From Paenibacillus guangzhouensis (GTDB taxonomy: Bacteria > Bacillota > Bacilli > Paenibacillales > Paenibacillaceae): 64,000 nucleotides of DNA. The stretch is taken from the NCBI RefSeq assembly GCF_009363075.1, contig NZ_CP045293.1, positions 2,728,001 to 2,792,000 on the forward strand, in the 5' to 3' direction. A program made the position numbers and the translations under genes. This document shows positions 1-7,617 of this stretch, piece after piece. Each line of letters opens with the position of its first letter. Position 1 is the first letter of the stretch. Under the pieces are notes generated by a model. That model was not told the DNA's origin. It ran no database searches and worked only from the letters and a program-made list of their open reading frames with translations.

Positions 1-62
1 TATACTAGTTCAGATAAGTCCCACACGTTACCATCTTTATTATCTAGTAATACTTCTAGCAT
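1..62 (-). CDS. XkdQ-like phage baseplate hub protein, N-terminal fragment
   Basis: Only the first 20 codons are inside the window (protein begins MLEVLLDNKDGNVWDLSEL); the rest runs off the left edge. A purine-rich ribosome binding site (GGAGGGGG) lies just upstream of the ATG. The N-terminus and the position directly after a LysM-containing XkdP-like gene match the PBSX order xkdP-xkdQ. XkdQ-like proteins are baseplate or hub components of contractile tails. The identification rests mostly on gene order because so little sequence is visible. Confidence 0.55.
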   Translation of the reverse strand, partial: MLEVLLDNKDGNVWDLSELV

Positions 63-75
63 CGTCCCCCTCCTA

Positions 76-762
76 TCATGACAGCTTGATGACCTTGCCG
101 ACAGGCAGACGCTTTAGTTCTGCATCCGTAATCCCGTTTAACTTTTGTAGAGATCGCCATTTCGAATCATCGCCGAGAATTTTCTTGGCTACTTTCCATA
201 GATTATCGCCCGGTTGTAACGTATATGTCGTTGGTAGGATACGGGTATCCGGACGCGTCGGCCGGGATTGATGCTCGTTCATGATAACCTTCTTACTGCC
301 GGAATCCGTTGCCAACGTTTGAATATTGACCTTCTTAGCCTCATAAGGACGATATTCCTTAAAAGAGATTTGATATTTAATGTCTCCGACAGCCCCAGCT
401 TCTTCGGAATAAGTGAATTTCTCAATGCTTACGTACATGCTTACTCCTAAATTTGACCCTATTAGGTTCAACATGACAGGCTGCTTTTTTGTGCGCCATG
501 AATTAATTTTCTTAATATAATGGGCTGGCCCAAAACATTCGCGGGCACTAACATTCGCCCCTGGGTACCACCGATTCGGGAAGAAACTTTCAAACGAAAT
601 TTCAGCCAACTTCGTCTTTCTAATGACATTAATTTCCCCGACGATGGATATTTCATAGGTCTTGTTGTTACCGCTCTCCGTCACTTCGAGGACTTCAGGT
701 AGCACAGGAAAAGCTAATGCTTCCGTTTGATTATTGAAAGATAACGTCAATGAATAACTCAT
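76..762 (-). CDS. XkdP-like phage tail protein with C-terminal LysM domain
   Basis: This 228-residue protein resembles PBSX XkdP in size, layout and position. The N-terminal about 170 residues form a phage baseplate/tail domain of unknown detailed role. Residues about 179-227 are a LysM module (YTLQPGDNLWKVAKKILGD, then LNGI and a closing VIKL), which binds peptidoglycan glycan chains. Proteins of this type join the tail tube end to the baseplate and may contact the wall during injection. The start overlaps the end of the tape measure gene by 4 bp, so the two are probably translationally coupled. Confidence 0.8.
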   Translation of the reverse strand: MSYSLTLSFNNQTEALAFPVLPEVLEVTESGNNKTYEISIVGEINVIRKTKLAEISFESFFPNRWYPGANVSARECFGPAHYIKKINSWRTKKQPVMLNLIGSNLGVSMYVSIEKFTYSEEAGAVGDIKYQISFKEYRPYEAKKVNIQTLATDSGSKKVIMNEHQSRPTRPDTRILPTTYTLQPGDNLWKVAKKILGDDSKWRSLQKLNGITDAELKRLPVGKVIKLS

Positions 763-2564
763 TTGTACACCCCCGCCGCCGTGGCCGCAATCTCTTCTTC
801 CAACGTTCGTTCAATTCTCGCAATGATCGAATCAATATCCGTTGGTTTATTGACTGGGCCTGTGGTGACTTGCACCGTTGGGGTTAAAGATACGAAGTTT
901 TGGATGGATTTCATTTCAGCAAGCTCGCGCATCGTCTTCAAGTCTTCGCTTGAAACATCTACCGTGTCTTGAATCTTCCCAACTTCGCCAACTCGATCGA
1001 TATTTCTCATCGAAGATAGTTCTGAACCCGGATTACTGGATCCTGTTATCTTTTTTTCTCCATTTGTTATCGTTGATAACTTCTTCATGAAGCTATCCGC
1101 CCCGTTGTAGCCCTTCGCATACCCCGATTTATAAAAGTCGTTAAGATTTTTCTGCTCCATTCTGTCAAACTTTACGACGTTTTTATCGCTGACGGGTTCT
1201 TGAATTTGTGACATCAAGTTTTTTAATCCATCACTTAAGATATGCGTATTATTCGTATCGATCATTGCCGCTGTTTTGAATTCCGTACCGAATAGATCAT
1301 TCGCTTTTTTTACGAACCAATTGAATCCTTCAAGAGCTTTATTTACAGCCGAGAGAATAATCTTTACAAATCCGCCACCAAAATCCTCCGCAGACCGTAT
1401 CATATTGACTAAATAATCGCCAAATGTCATCGTGAGATCATAAAAAAGTTTTTTTACTGCATAGACCGGGTCAATAAATAAGTTGATCAGAAACTCTGCA
1501 AAACTAACGAGCGTATTCCAGATCAACGCGATCAAATTGTATACATTGGCATATAAAGCAAAGAAAAAGCCGACCACTGCACCCACGACTTGCTGTGCGG
1601 AGACGCCGAAATAAAGCAAAGCCGCTACGATCGCCGTGATCAATCCGATAATGATGAGCATTGGCGCATTTAGCGTAGCCCATACGGCTAAATTCGTAAG
1701 AAGAGCCGCTGTCATACTCCAAATTCGTTGAACCATCATCGTGAGCCAATAAGAAGCCACCGCCATTAAAAACCCGATCACGATCGGCTGATTATCTCGG
1801 ATTATGTTCATCAGCCACATGACGCCATCTAATAAAGGCGACGCAGCACTTGCCGCGATCATCATGCCATCTGTTAGACCATTGAAGAAGTCATCCACCG
1901 CCTTGCTATCAAGGAGACTCACTAAGGTATCAAAAAATGGCCCCAATGCATTTACGACTTTTTGTCCAACCGAAGCGAATTTGAACTTGAATGTTTCGAT
2001 GATCCGATTCCATTTCGCAGCCGGCGTATCCAGCATCTTTTCAAATGCTTTTTGAGTCATATTCTGCTGGTTCAACAGTTGATCCATCCCTTTAATAAAA
2101 CCATCAATGTCCCCGGAAGCTCCTGCTTTTCTCGCATCACTATCCTTAAGCACAGACTGCGGAATATTGAACTGTTTCGATACGGCTGCATAGTCGCCCG
2201 ACATGAAATCCTTGAGTGAGCGGGCTGCCCCTTCAAGTCCCTCTGCTGGATTTAGCTTGGCAAGCCGCATAGCTAACAAGTTGAGTTGCGTTAGCTTCTT
2301 CGGATCTGTGGTGGAAGACATGAAAGCATGAGTCCCATTGAGCGTCGCGTTAACATCTTGACCATATTTCAGAGCACTCTTAGTCACTTGATCGAATATC
2401 TCTTCTCCCCGAGCCTCATTTCCCGTTCTGGCAGCAAAAGTATCGATCATGCTTTGCTGGGACATGCCGGGTTTAATCATCATGGTGTTCATCGCATTTG
2501 TAATCCTTTTTATTGGCCCTGCCATCTTATCAAACATTTTTATTGTATCGGAAACCGTTGCCAT
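759..2564 (-). CDS. Phage tail tape measure protein (short, XkdO-like)
   Basis: A 601-residue protein with a helical N-terminal part and a strongly hydrophobic central stretch at about residues 265-380 with several membrane-like segments, typical of tail tape measure proteins. It sits directly after the frameshifted tail chaperone, the canonical position in long-tailed phages. An AGGAGG ribosome binding site precedes the ATG. It is much shorter than the PBSX tape measure protein XkdO. Because tape measure length sets tail length at roughly 0.15 nm per residue, a short tail of about 90 nm would follow; this is an inference. It overlaps the next gene by 4 bp. Confidence 0.8.
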   Translation of the reverse strand: MATVSDTIKMFDKMAGPIKRITNAMNTMMIKPGMSQQSMIDTFAARTGNEARGEEIFDQVTKSALKYGQDVNATLNGTHAFMSSTTDPKKLTQLNLLAMRLAKLNPAEGLEGAARSLKDFMSGDYAAVSKQFNIPQSVLKDSDARKAGASGDIDGFIKGMDQLLNQQNMTQKAFEKMLDTPAAKWNRIIETFKFKFASVGQKVVNALGPFFDTLVSLLDSKAVDDFFNGLTDGMMIAASAASPLLDGVMWLMNIIRDNQPIVIGFLMAVASYWLTMMVQRIWSMTAALLTNLAVWATLNAPMLIIIGLITAIVAALLYFGVSAQQVVGAVVGFFFALYANVYNLIALIWNTLVSFAEFLINLFIDPVYAVKKLFYDLTMTFGDYLVNMIRSAEDFGGGFVKIILSAVNKALEGFNWFVKKANDLFGTEFKTAAMIDTNNTHILSDGLKNLMSQIQEPVSDKNVVKFDRMEQKNLNDFYKSGYAKGYNGADSFMKKLSTITNGEKKITGSSNPGSELSSMRNIDRVGEVGKIQDTVDVSSEDLKTMRELAEMKSIQNFVSLTPTVQVTTGPVNKPTDIDSIIARIERTLEEEIAATAAGVYK

Positions 2565-2589
2565 CGCTTACCTCCTTTCGAACAAAACT

Positions 2590-2613
2590 AAGCGCCCTGA
2601 TCTCAGGACGCTT
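2590..2613 (-). terminator. Hairpin between tail chaperone and tape measure genes
   Basis: An 11-bp stem (AAGCG.CCTGA pairing with TCAGG.CGCTT, one non-Watson-Crick position) with a 2-base loop is followed on the minus strand by a weak T-rich tract (AGTTTTGTT). It lies just after the stop codon of the frameshift extension and before the tape measure ribosome binding site. It may attenuate transcription into the tape measure gene or protect the upstream mRNA. Confidence 0.45.
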
Positions 2614-2616
2614 GCC

Positions 2617-3197
2617 TTACGATTTAGCAGCCTTTTCTGCCTTCAGTCTGATTTGGATCATGGCAATCAATGCTGCTCTTTTGCGCGGCTCGAGTTCAAC
2701 GAAGTCCCAAGGCATGATACGTAATTTATGGAGGGCATAGTAAGCGTAATTCCCCTCACCATCGCCCCCCTCGATTAGTTTTTTACCTCTTCAACCAGGT
2801 CGTTGATATCTTGATCGAAGCCGTTTACCGATTGAACCGCTTGAAGCAATTGACCATATTCGCCGGCTAGAAGCATTTTGCGAAGCAGGTCATCGGCGCC
2901 GATGACGCCATATGACTTTTGCAAGTCAGCCTCCTTCAAGTCAGGGAAGACGACACTAGCTACGATCATTTTCGTCATGTAAGACTCATAATCAATTTCA
3001 GGTGTCGTCACGCCGCCTTTACCTTTCACCTTCTTCGTAGCTGCTTTACGCAACTCCGAGTTTTCCCCCTCAGAAAGTCCACGTATTTTCCAAAAAATAG
3101 GCTTCCCGTTATCGCCTTTAAACCGATCCGAGACAATGACCTCTTGCGTGACTTCAGAAACCACGTTATTGGCGAAAAAAGCGCTTAATGTACTCAT
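2617..3197 (-). CDS. Tail assembly chaperone, G-T fusion made by -1 ribosomal frameshift
   Basis: Reading the tail chaperone gene with a -1 slip at A AAA AAC (2778-2784) gives an open extension of 53 codons after the slip, ending at a TAA at 2617-2619, for a predicted fusion of about 193 residues. The extension contains HKLRIMPWDFVELEPRKRAA and ends with QIRLKAEKAAKS, the type of sequence found in the T part of phage tail assembly chaperones. It has no credible start of its own: the nearest ATG (about 2745) is in another frame and stops after about 31 codons. In lambda-like and many Gram-positive phages the G and G-T proteins chaperone the tape measure protein, and the frameshift ratio matters for tail assembly. 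Confidence 0.8.
2775..3197 (-). CDS. XkdN-like phage tail assembly chaperone (G product)
   Basis: A 140-residue protein (start MSTLSAFFANNVVSEV, end DLVEEVKN) in the XkdN position between tail tube and tape measure genes. The family is the G-type tail assembly chaperone, which coats the tape measure protein before the tube polymerises. A good ribosome binding site (GGGAGGAT) precedes the ATG. The last three sense codons GTA AAA AAC contain a slippery heptamer, so a fraction of ribosomes should continue into the T extension instead of stopping at the TAA. Confidence 0.85.
   Translation of the reverse strand: MSTLSAFFANNVVSEVTQEVIVSDRFKGDNGKPIFWKIRGLSEGENSELRKAATKKVKGKGGVTTPEIDYESYMTKMIVASVVFPDLKEADLQKSYGVIGADDLLRKMLLAGEYGQLLQAVQSVNGFDQDINDLVEEVKN
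2778..2784 (-). other. -1 frameshift slippery site A_AAA_AAC
   Basis: On the minus strand the heptamer A AAA AAC lies in the correct phase (zero frame GTA AAA AAC, then the TAA stop). It fits the X XXY YYZ rule for tandem -1 slippage and is one of the most efficient known bacterial slippery sequences. The zero-frame stop codon follows at once, and a G-rich stretch (GAGGGGGGCGATGG) lies 6-20 bases downstream. Confidence 0.8.
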
Positions 3198-3212
3198 ATT
3201 GATTTATCCTCC

Positions 3213-3680
3213 CTAGATCCCTTGGATCGAATTGAATTGGTCCAGAATATCGTAACCCTCGAATGTGAAAGGAATTTCTTCTTCGAGCATATCGTCACTT
3301 GACGCATCGAATTTAGCTGCAATAATGCTGTCAATATTGCAATTCTTAAGCAGCGTTGTTTGCTTGCCTGTGGCGCTTCCTGGTTGCTCATTCACCACTT
3401 GAAGGTCGAACCAGAAGTCTGATCCCGTTTGAATGTAATCTCGCATCAACTGGCGGAATGCAGTTGAGATATAATAAATCGTAAGAGTGCCACTCCCTTT
3501 CCACCCTGCAGAACGCTGAGGTGTATTGGTTCTTCCCAACATCGGAACATCCACTTTATTTTTTTCAATCGTCGCTTCTAAGCTTTTTGCATAGAATAAT
3601 TCTTCAACACGTCCGTTAATCGTTACGAACGCCTTTGCTTGCTTCCCACTAATTGCATCCTTCACGTTAAAAATTGCCAT
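3213..3680 (-). CDS. XkdM-like phage tail tube protein
   Basis: A 155-residue protein (MAIFNVKDAISGKQAKAFVT) with the size and position of PBSX XkdM, the inner tail tube protein of contractile tails. It stacks as hexameric rings inside the sheath. It follows the sheath gene after a 12-bp gap that holds a GGAGGAA ribosome binding site. The order sheath-tube-chaperone-tape measure is the standard myovirus order. Confidence 0.85.
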   Translation of the reverse strand: MAIFNVKDAISGKQAKAFVTINGRVEELFYAKSLEATIEKNKVDVPMLGRTNTPQRSAGWKGSGTLTIYYISTAFRQLMRDYIQTGSDFWFDLQVVNEQPGSATGKQTTLLKNCNIDSIIAAKFDASSDDMLEEEIPFTFEGYDILDQFNSIQGI

Positions 3681-3692
3681 CTTTATTCCTCC

Positions 3693-5021
3693 TTACTTGA
3701 CCGTTACTGTCATATAGATTTTTTCAATGCTATCAACGGGTTGAATCGCCAAATTAACGACAACGGCGTCTGAATCGTTACCCTGCACTATGACAATGTC
3801 CGTTTGTGAGTTGAAATTTTGCACGGCCCCTAGCCCTTGAAGCGTCGTCATGTAATTGATAATCTCGGCTTTGAACAAGTTCCGCCCTTCAGCGTTATTG
3901 CTCACTTTACCGATATAGCTCGTACTGAAAATACGCTGCAAATCATTCGCGATCGAGTCAAGCACTCTTACGATTCGGTTCTTCCGGAATTGCTTTCCTT
4001 TATCCGACGTGAATGTTTTCAGCGAGTTAACGTCCTGCTCGATACGCACTTCTCCGTTAACAACCGATAGCACCAACTCACCGTTTTTAAGTGCCTGGCC
4101 GATTTCCGTGCTTGTATATTTAGGGAATACGTCCACCGCATCAGGAATGACCGTATAAGTCAATGAATCGTCAACGTTCGCGGCAGCTTCCATCGCGGCA
4201 ATTTCCCAGAGCATATGCAACGGATCTACCTTCATCCCATCGGATGCAATAATGCTATTCTTAAGGTTGATTACCCCCTCATGATCTGCACCAGGATGAT
4301 TGTATAGCACGGTCTGCATCTTCTTCCCTTCACTATCTCGCAGACGCTTCGTATAAGCCACTGCCAATTGTTTGATTGAACTGTCATCCGTAGGTACGGT
4401 CAAGACATTGAAATCTTCAACCTCGAACGCTGTGAATGCTTCAGCATACTCGCCGTTACCGCCTGTTCCTGCCGTTCCGCCGGTTAAAGAAACCCCGGCG
4501 TTAGCCGTCAATGCGCCAGTACCAGAGAAAACAACGAAATCGTTCGATATAAGTTTATCGGCAGTCGCGACCATCTGCGAATCTACCTCTTCACTTTCAA
4601 GTAAGGTTTTCACGTCAAAGGATCCCGCTACATCGACATTTGCTTCGATAATAATCTTCAAATCATTCCCGCGTACTCCCTCATACTTTGCTGTGGCTGT
4701 TAAAGTGCCAGCCGTAGCCTTCGCTTTTACTCCACCTTTAGCAGATAGTCGATACAGCAGGATTTTGCTCGCATGTCCCATTGCTGCCGTAATATGACGT
4801 ACGCGGTCATCGGTCGCGCGATATCCAATCAACGCTAATGCCTTGTCCAAATACGTCTCAGCATTTAGCACGATAAGACCGTTCGGATTACCCCAAGATA
4901 ATGCGGCTGGTACCGCTAAGATTCCTCGTTCACCCATTGAACCAACTGATGCTTCCTTTGATTTAAAATTGATATACAACCCTGGTCTATCTTTGCTTTG
5001 ACTCACCCATGTTCCACCCAT
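3693..5021 (-). CDS. XkdK-like contractile tail sheath protein
   Basis: A 442-residue protein similar in layout to PBSX XkdK and other myovirus sheath proteins. The N-terminal motif GGTWVSQSKDRPGLYINFKS and a C-terminal part with RFRKNRIVRVLDSIANDLQR-like helices (around residues 345-375) and a final IYMTVTVK strand are typical of sheath subunits that contract during injection. A Gly/Ala/Thr-rich insert at about residues 165-190 probably belongs to an outer domain. Its start codon lies one base from the stop of the preceding 58-aa gene. The presence of a sheath gene shows that the tail is contractile. Confidence 0.88.
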   Translation of the reverse strand: MGGTWVSQSKDRPGLYINFKSKEASVGSMGERGILAVPAALSWGNPNGLIVLNAETYLDKALALIGYRATDDRVRHITAAMGHASKILLYRLSAKGGVKAKATAGTLTATAKYEGVRGNDLKIIIEANVDVAGSFDVKTLLESEEVDSQMVATADKLISNDFVVFSGTGALTANAGVSLTGGTAGTGGNGEYAEAFTAFEVEDFNVLTVPTDDSSIKQLAVAYTKRLRDSEGKKMQTVLYNHPGADHEGVINLKNSIIASDGMKVDPLHMLWEIAAMEAAANVDDSLTYTVIPDAVDVFPKYTSTEIGQALKNGELVLSVVNGEVRIEQDVNSLKTFTSDKGKQFRKNRIVRVLDSIANDLQRIFSTSYIGKVSNNAEGRNLFKAEIINYMTTLQGLGAVQNFNSQTDIVIVQGNDSDAVVVNLAIQPVDSIEKIYMTVTVK

Positions 5022-5198
5022 TTATTTCGCTCCTTCGTTCATAAAATTTTGAATAGCAACCGTTACTTGTTCTTCTGTAAACTTACCGTCTGCATCAAGC
5101 ACGACAGACATAATATCCTTCTCCACGCCTGTAAAGCGGATCGAAGATAGAAATTGATCCTTGGTGTACGAAATTTCCTTCGATTCTTTAACTGCCAT
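5022..5198 (-). CDS. Small phage protein of 58 aa, unknown function
   Basis: A short gene encoding 58 residues (begins MAVKESKEISYTKDQFLSS, ends AIQNFMNEGAK), between the tail terminator and sheath genes. It overlaps the end of the tail terminator gene by 11 bp and its stop lies directly next to the sheath ATG, so it is packed inside the tail operon. A GGAGGGAG ribosome binding site precedes the ATG inside the upstream gene. Small acidic proteins occur at this position in other Paenibacillus and Bacillus tail modules; I do not know a function. Confidence 0.7.
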   Translation of the reverse strand: MAVKESKEISYTKDQFLSSIRFTGVEKDIMSVVLDADGKFTEEQVTVAIQNFMNEGAK

Positions 5199-5625
5199 GT
5201 TTAATTACTCCCTCCTCCGTTAGCGTCCGCATTTTCGGTTCGTCCGCTTCGACTAACCATATCCGAATCTCGAGATCGAAAAAGAAATGCAAGACTTGAT
5301 CTGCGACATTATGATGCATATGGATCCCGTTATAGGCAGAGCCGTCAATCGTAAAGCTATCTAATGTGCTATAAAGCCGCTCTGCCATTTCATGGGCATC
5401 TGCATTCGTCCCTGATTGCGCGATATGCTGAACTTCAAATCGATAGATTCGATGATACCGGCGTTTTAGTTCTTGATCTTGTCTGCATGATAGAAGATGC
5501 ACCAAAAAATATGGAGCGCTAACTCCCTGCCCAATCTCTTCACCAGAAACGGTCACCCCATCGAAATGATCATGCAAAGTTGAAATGACCCCTTTACGTA
5601 TGCTATTAATCGTTACCTCCGACAT
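5188..5625 (-). CDS. Phage tail terminator family protein
   Basis: About 145 residues beginning MSEVTINSIRKGVISTLHDH. The start was chosen because an AAAGGGGGTGAT ribosome binding site sits just upstream, although the frame is open further upstream to about 5733. Size, predicted alpha/beta character and position immediately before the sheath fit the tail terminator (completion) proteins that cap the growing tube. In a complete phage the head-tail connector and capsid genes would precede it; here a terminator hairpin and the regulator gene precede it instead. Confidence 0.7.
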   Translation of the reverse strand: MSEVTINSIRKGVISTLHDHFDGVTVSGEEIGQGVSAPYFLVHLLSCRQDQELKRRYHRIYRFEVQHIAQSGTNADAHEMAERLYSTLDSFTIDGSAYNGIHMHHNVADQVLHFFFDLEIRIWLVEADEPKMRTLTEEGVIKHGS

Positions 5626-5678
5626 GTAATCACCCCCTTTCGTATGATTGAACACTGTGTTGACCGCCGTTGAACGCA

Positions 5679-5709
5679 CAATAAAAGCACTCTCCATGAC
5701 GGAAAGTGC
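5679..5709 (-). terminator. Rho-independent terminator upstream of the tail operon
   Basis: On the minus strand GCACTTTCC pairs with GGAGAGTGC (one G.U or mismatch position) around a 5-base loop and is followed by TTTTATT. It would stop transcripts coming from the activator gene, so tail genes need either their own promoter between 5626 and 5678 or antitermination. Confidence 0.65.
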
Positions 5710-5851
5710 CTCTTCTACTTCATTGGGTATCAAATTGTATCAATCAAATGAATCGTTTTCTCATTTGCTCTACAATACAATCTTAACACCCCAAAAACCT
5801 AATAACACATCCGTAAGCAGGAAAAATCACGACCTTTTCTGGCCCTTAAAG

Positions 5852-5886
5852 ATAAAAAAAAGAGAATCACCATTTCGTGATTCTCT
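5852..5886 (-). terminator. Terminator of the ArpU-like gene
   Basis: A perfect 10-bp stem (AGAGAATCAC / GTGATTCTCT) with a 6-base loop is followed on the minus strand by a run of T residues, just downstream of the ArpU-like stop codon. The 165 bp between it and the next hairpin hold no gene that I can support. Confidence 0.85.
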
Positions 5887-5895
5887 CTCAGATCG

Positions 5896-6321
5896 TTAGT
5901 ATTGCAAAATATTTAATGCGCTGGCTATCCGTTGAACTGCATTCCATCGCCATTTTCTGTACGTCTTCTCGCTAATCGGCGGATCAAATACAAAGTTGTA
6001 AACCTGATAATCCTTCATATATTCCTTCATGTATCGATTTTCGATAATGAGACGTTCCACGGGATGCAGTTTACTTACAATGGCTTCAATTCTTTTACAA
6101 TGCATGAGTCTATCCTTAATCTCAGCATTCTTTATACCTGCACGAGCTGTCGAATCGTTAATCATCCCAGTTGAACCGCTATGTAGACGATATTCATAGG
6201 ATTGTGTTACTGTAGGCTCGTCCGTATTTATCTCACAAAACTTATTTAGACGGTACAGTTCAAATTCTCTTTCCACCACTCGATATGTTGCCTCTTTATC
6301 TACTGCTTGAACGGAAATCAT
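5896..6321 (-). CDS. ArpU-like phage late transcriptional regulator
   Basis: A 141-residue protein with features of the ArpU / phage sigma-like family: an N-terminal helical part, a central stretch VERLIIENRYMKEYMKDYQV and a C-terminal helix-turn-helix-like segment ISEKTYRKWRWNAVQRIASA. Such proteins switch on late genes of Gram-positive prophages, as Xpf does in PBSX. A GAGGTGATTGA ribosome binding site precedes the ATG. The gene is divergent from the repressor gene and its upstream region carries an operator-like palindrome. It is the obvious candidate activator of the tail operon. Confidence 0.7.
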   Translation of the reverse strand: MISVQAVDKEATYRVVEREFELYRLNKFCEINTDEPTVTQSYEYRLHSGSTGMINDSTARAGIKNAEIKDRLMHCKRIEAIVSKLHPVERLIIENRYMKEYMKDYQVYNFVFDPPISEKTYRKWRWNAVQRIASALNILQY

Positions 6322-6492
6322 TCAATCACCTCATCGATTTTTTATATTTCAGAACATTACAAGTGCTTGCGATTCAAATGCCATAGCGAAGCTCTGCTTA
6401 CATATAAATCATCCATCTCCTTTCATCAAGTAGCATTTCGACCATATTTTTGATTTGTTGCTTAATAGGTTCACTTCCTTCTTGAGATAAAT

Positions 6493-6535
6493 ATATAACT
6501 CTATTGAGTTATATACAACATCTCTTGCAACTCAA
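6493..6535 (-). promoter_or_regulatory. Promoter of the ArpU-like gene overlapping a palindromic operator
   Basis: A perfect inverted repeat (ATATAACTC and GAGTTATAT, 4-bp spacer) occupies 6493-6514. On the minus strand a promoter TTGAGT (6530-6535), 16-bp spacer, TATAAC (6508-6513) has its -10 box inside the right arm. The same half-site recurs at the repressor promoter, so the XRE protein very probably represses here. The stretch 6322-6480 between this site and the ArpU-like start has no gene that I can support. Confidence 0.65.
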
Positions 6536-6580
6536 AAGTGTTCTAATTTCCGTTATTTCCTACATATTCCTTCATCAATC

Positions 6581-6640
6581 TTGACTTATCGCACTTTTTA
6601 GTTATAGAATAACTTTATTGAGTTATAACTACTTAGTTAT
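6581..6640 (+). promoter_or_regulatory. Repressor promoter with a cluster of ATAACT/AGTTAT operators
   Basis: TTGACT (6581-6586), 18-bp spacer, TAGAAT (6605-6610) forms a promoter for the XRE gene. AGTTAT/ATAACT half-sites lie at 6600-6605, 6609-6614, 6621-6626, 6625-6630 and 6635-6640 in inverted pairs with 3-, 4- and 6-bp spacers. They cover the -10 box and the transcription start, as expected for an autoregulated phage-type switch. Confidence 0.65.
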
Positions 6641-6656
6641 AGTGGAGGTATTGGAA

Positions 6657-7091
6657 GTGGAGATCGCTGAAATGATACAAAGGTTAATGGACGAAAAGGG
6701 AATATCGATATACAAATTGTCCAAAGAGACCGGTGTTTCCTATACCGGACTCACGAAGATATTGAATGGCCAGACAAAACATCCTCAAATCGATTCGCTA
6801 AAATTGATCGCTGATTATTTCCATAAACCTGTGGATTATTTTACAAGCACTAGATCACCTGACGTAAGCCCTCTCCCAGAATGGGCAACCTCGAAAGACA
6901 AGATGGATTTCAAAAAAATGCTTGAGGAAGACGCTCCTGTGATGTTCGATGGGGTTCCGATTGAAGGTCAGGCACGACAAAGGGTACTAGACGTACTTAC
7001 AGGTCTTTTCTGGGAAGCAAAAGAAATGAACAAGAAAACGTACGGCCAGAAAAATTCTAAAAAAGAAAGTTCTAATGAAGACAATGAGTAG
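6657..7091 (+). CDS. XRE-family phage repressor (ImmR/cI-like)
   Basis: About 144 residues from a GTG start at 6657, chosen because GTGGAGG ends 8 bp upstream; TTG codons at 6651 and 6618 are alternatives. Residues about 5-60 form a helix-turn-helix (KLSKETGVSYTGLTKILNG), and the tail is charged. It is followed by an ImmA-type protease gene after 10 bp, the arrangement of ImmR-ImmA in ICEBs1 and related prophages, where the protease destroys the repressor after induction. It lies opposite the ArpU-like gene with shared palindromic operators. Confidence 0.82.
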   Translation: MEIAEMIQRLMDEKGISIYKLSKETGVSYTGLTKILNGQTKHPQIDSLKLIADYFHKPVDYFTSTRSPDVSPLPEWATSKDKMDFKKMLEEDAPVMFDGVPIEGQARQRVLDVLTGLFWEAKEMNKKTYGQKNSKKESSNEDNE

Positions 7092-7101
7092 GTGACAATT
7101 A

Positions 7102-7515
7102 TTGGATAAGACTATCCAGAAGCTGGTGCGAAAATTTAAGACGAATGATCCATTTATCATTGCATCAGGATTAAACATCATTGTTAAATATGCAGATCTC
7201 GGAGAAGGTACACGGGGTCTTTATTATAAAAAACTGAGAAGAAGATTTATCGTATTACAGGAAGGGATGGATGATCACTGGCAACGACTCGTACTAGCGC
7301 ATGAAATTGGCCATGATCGACTACATCCAGGAATCAGTAGATTTTGGCTCGATGAACAATCTTTCTTTAATGCGGGGAAATACGAGAGGCAGGCTAATGA
7401 ATTTGCAGTAAAATTATTAATTCATACGTCTAGTATCGAGCAAGATGAGTCCGTTTTTCATTTTTTACTCAGATGCGGAATACCGTGCGAAATGCATCAA
7501 TATTATTATGAATAA
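7102..7515 (+). CDS. ImmA/IrrE-family metallopeptidase
   Basis: A 137-residue protein starting at TTG 7102. It contains the zinc protease motif HEIGH (about residues 67-71) in VLAHEIGHDRLHPG, characteristic of ImmA/IrrE peptidases that cleave XRE-type repressors. An AGGTGA ribosome binding site overlaps the end of the repressor gene, so the two are co-transcribed. Its likely job is removal of the neighbouring repressor and induction of the tail locus. The C-terminal part (EYERQANEFAVKLLI-like) is also typical of the family. Confidence 0.85.
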   Translation: MDKTIQKLVRKFKTNDPFIIASGLNIIVKYADLGEGTRGLYYKKLRRRFIVLQEGMDDHWQRLVLAHEIGHDRLHPGISRFWLDEQSFFNAGKYERQANEFAVKLLIHTSSIEQDESVFHFLLRCGIPCEMHQYYYE

Positions 7516-7617
7516 GTTTGACATTTCACCATCGATAGAAAAATCTACATCCATAATAAAAGAATTCATATTCCGAATTATTAGGATGTATGAGTAAATA
7601 ACGAAATACCCCCCATA

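Noticed and set aside
2650-2750. Independent start (ATG near 2745) for the tail chaperone T part
   Set aside because: That ATG is in another frame and reaches a stop after about 31 codons; the T sequence is only reachable by the -1 frameshift.
6322-6480. Very short frames (about 11-21 codons) between the ArpU-like start and its promoter
   Set aside because: Too short, with ribosome binding sites too close to or overlapping the start codons; no support as genes.
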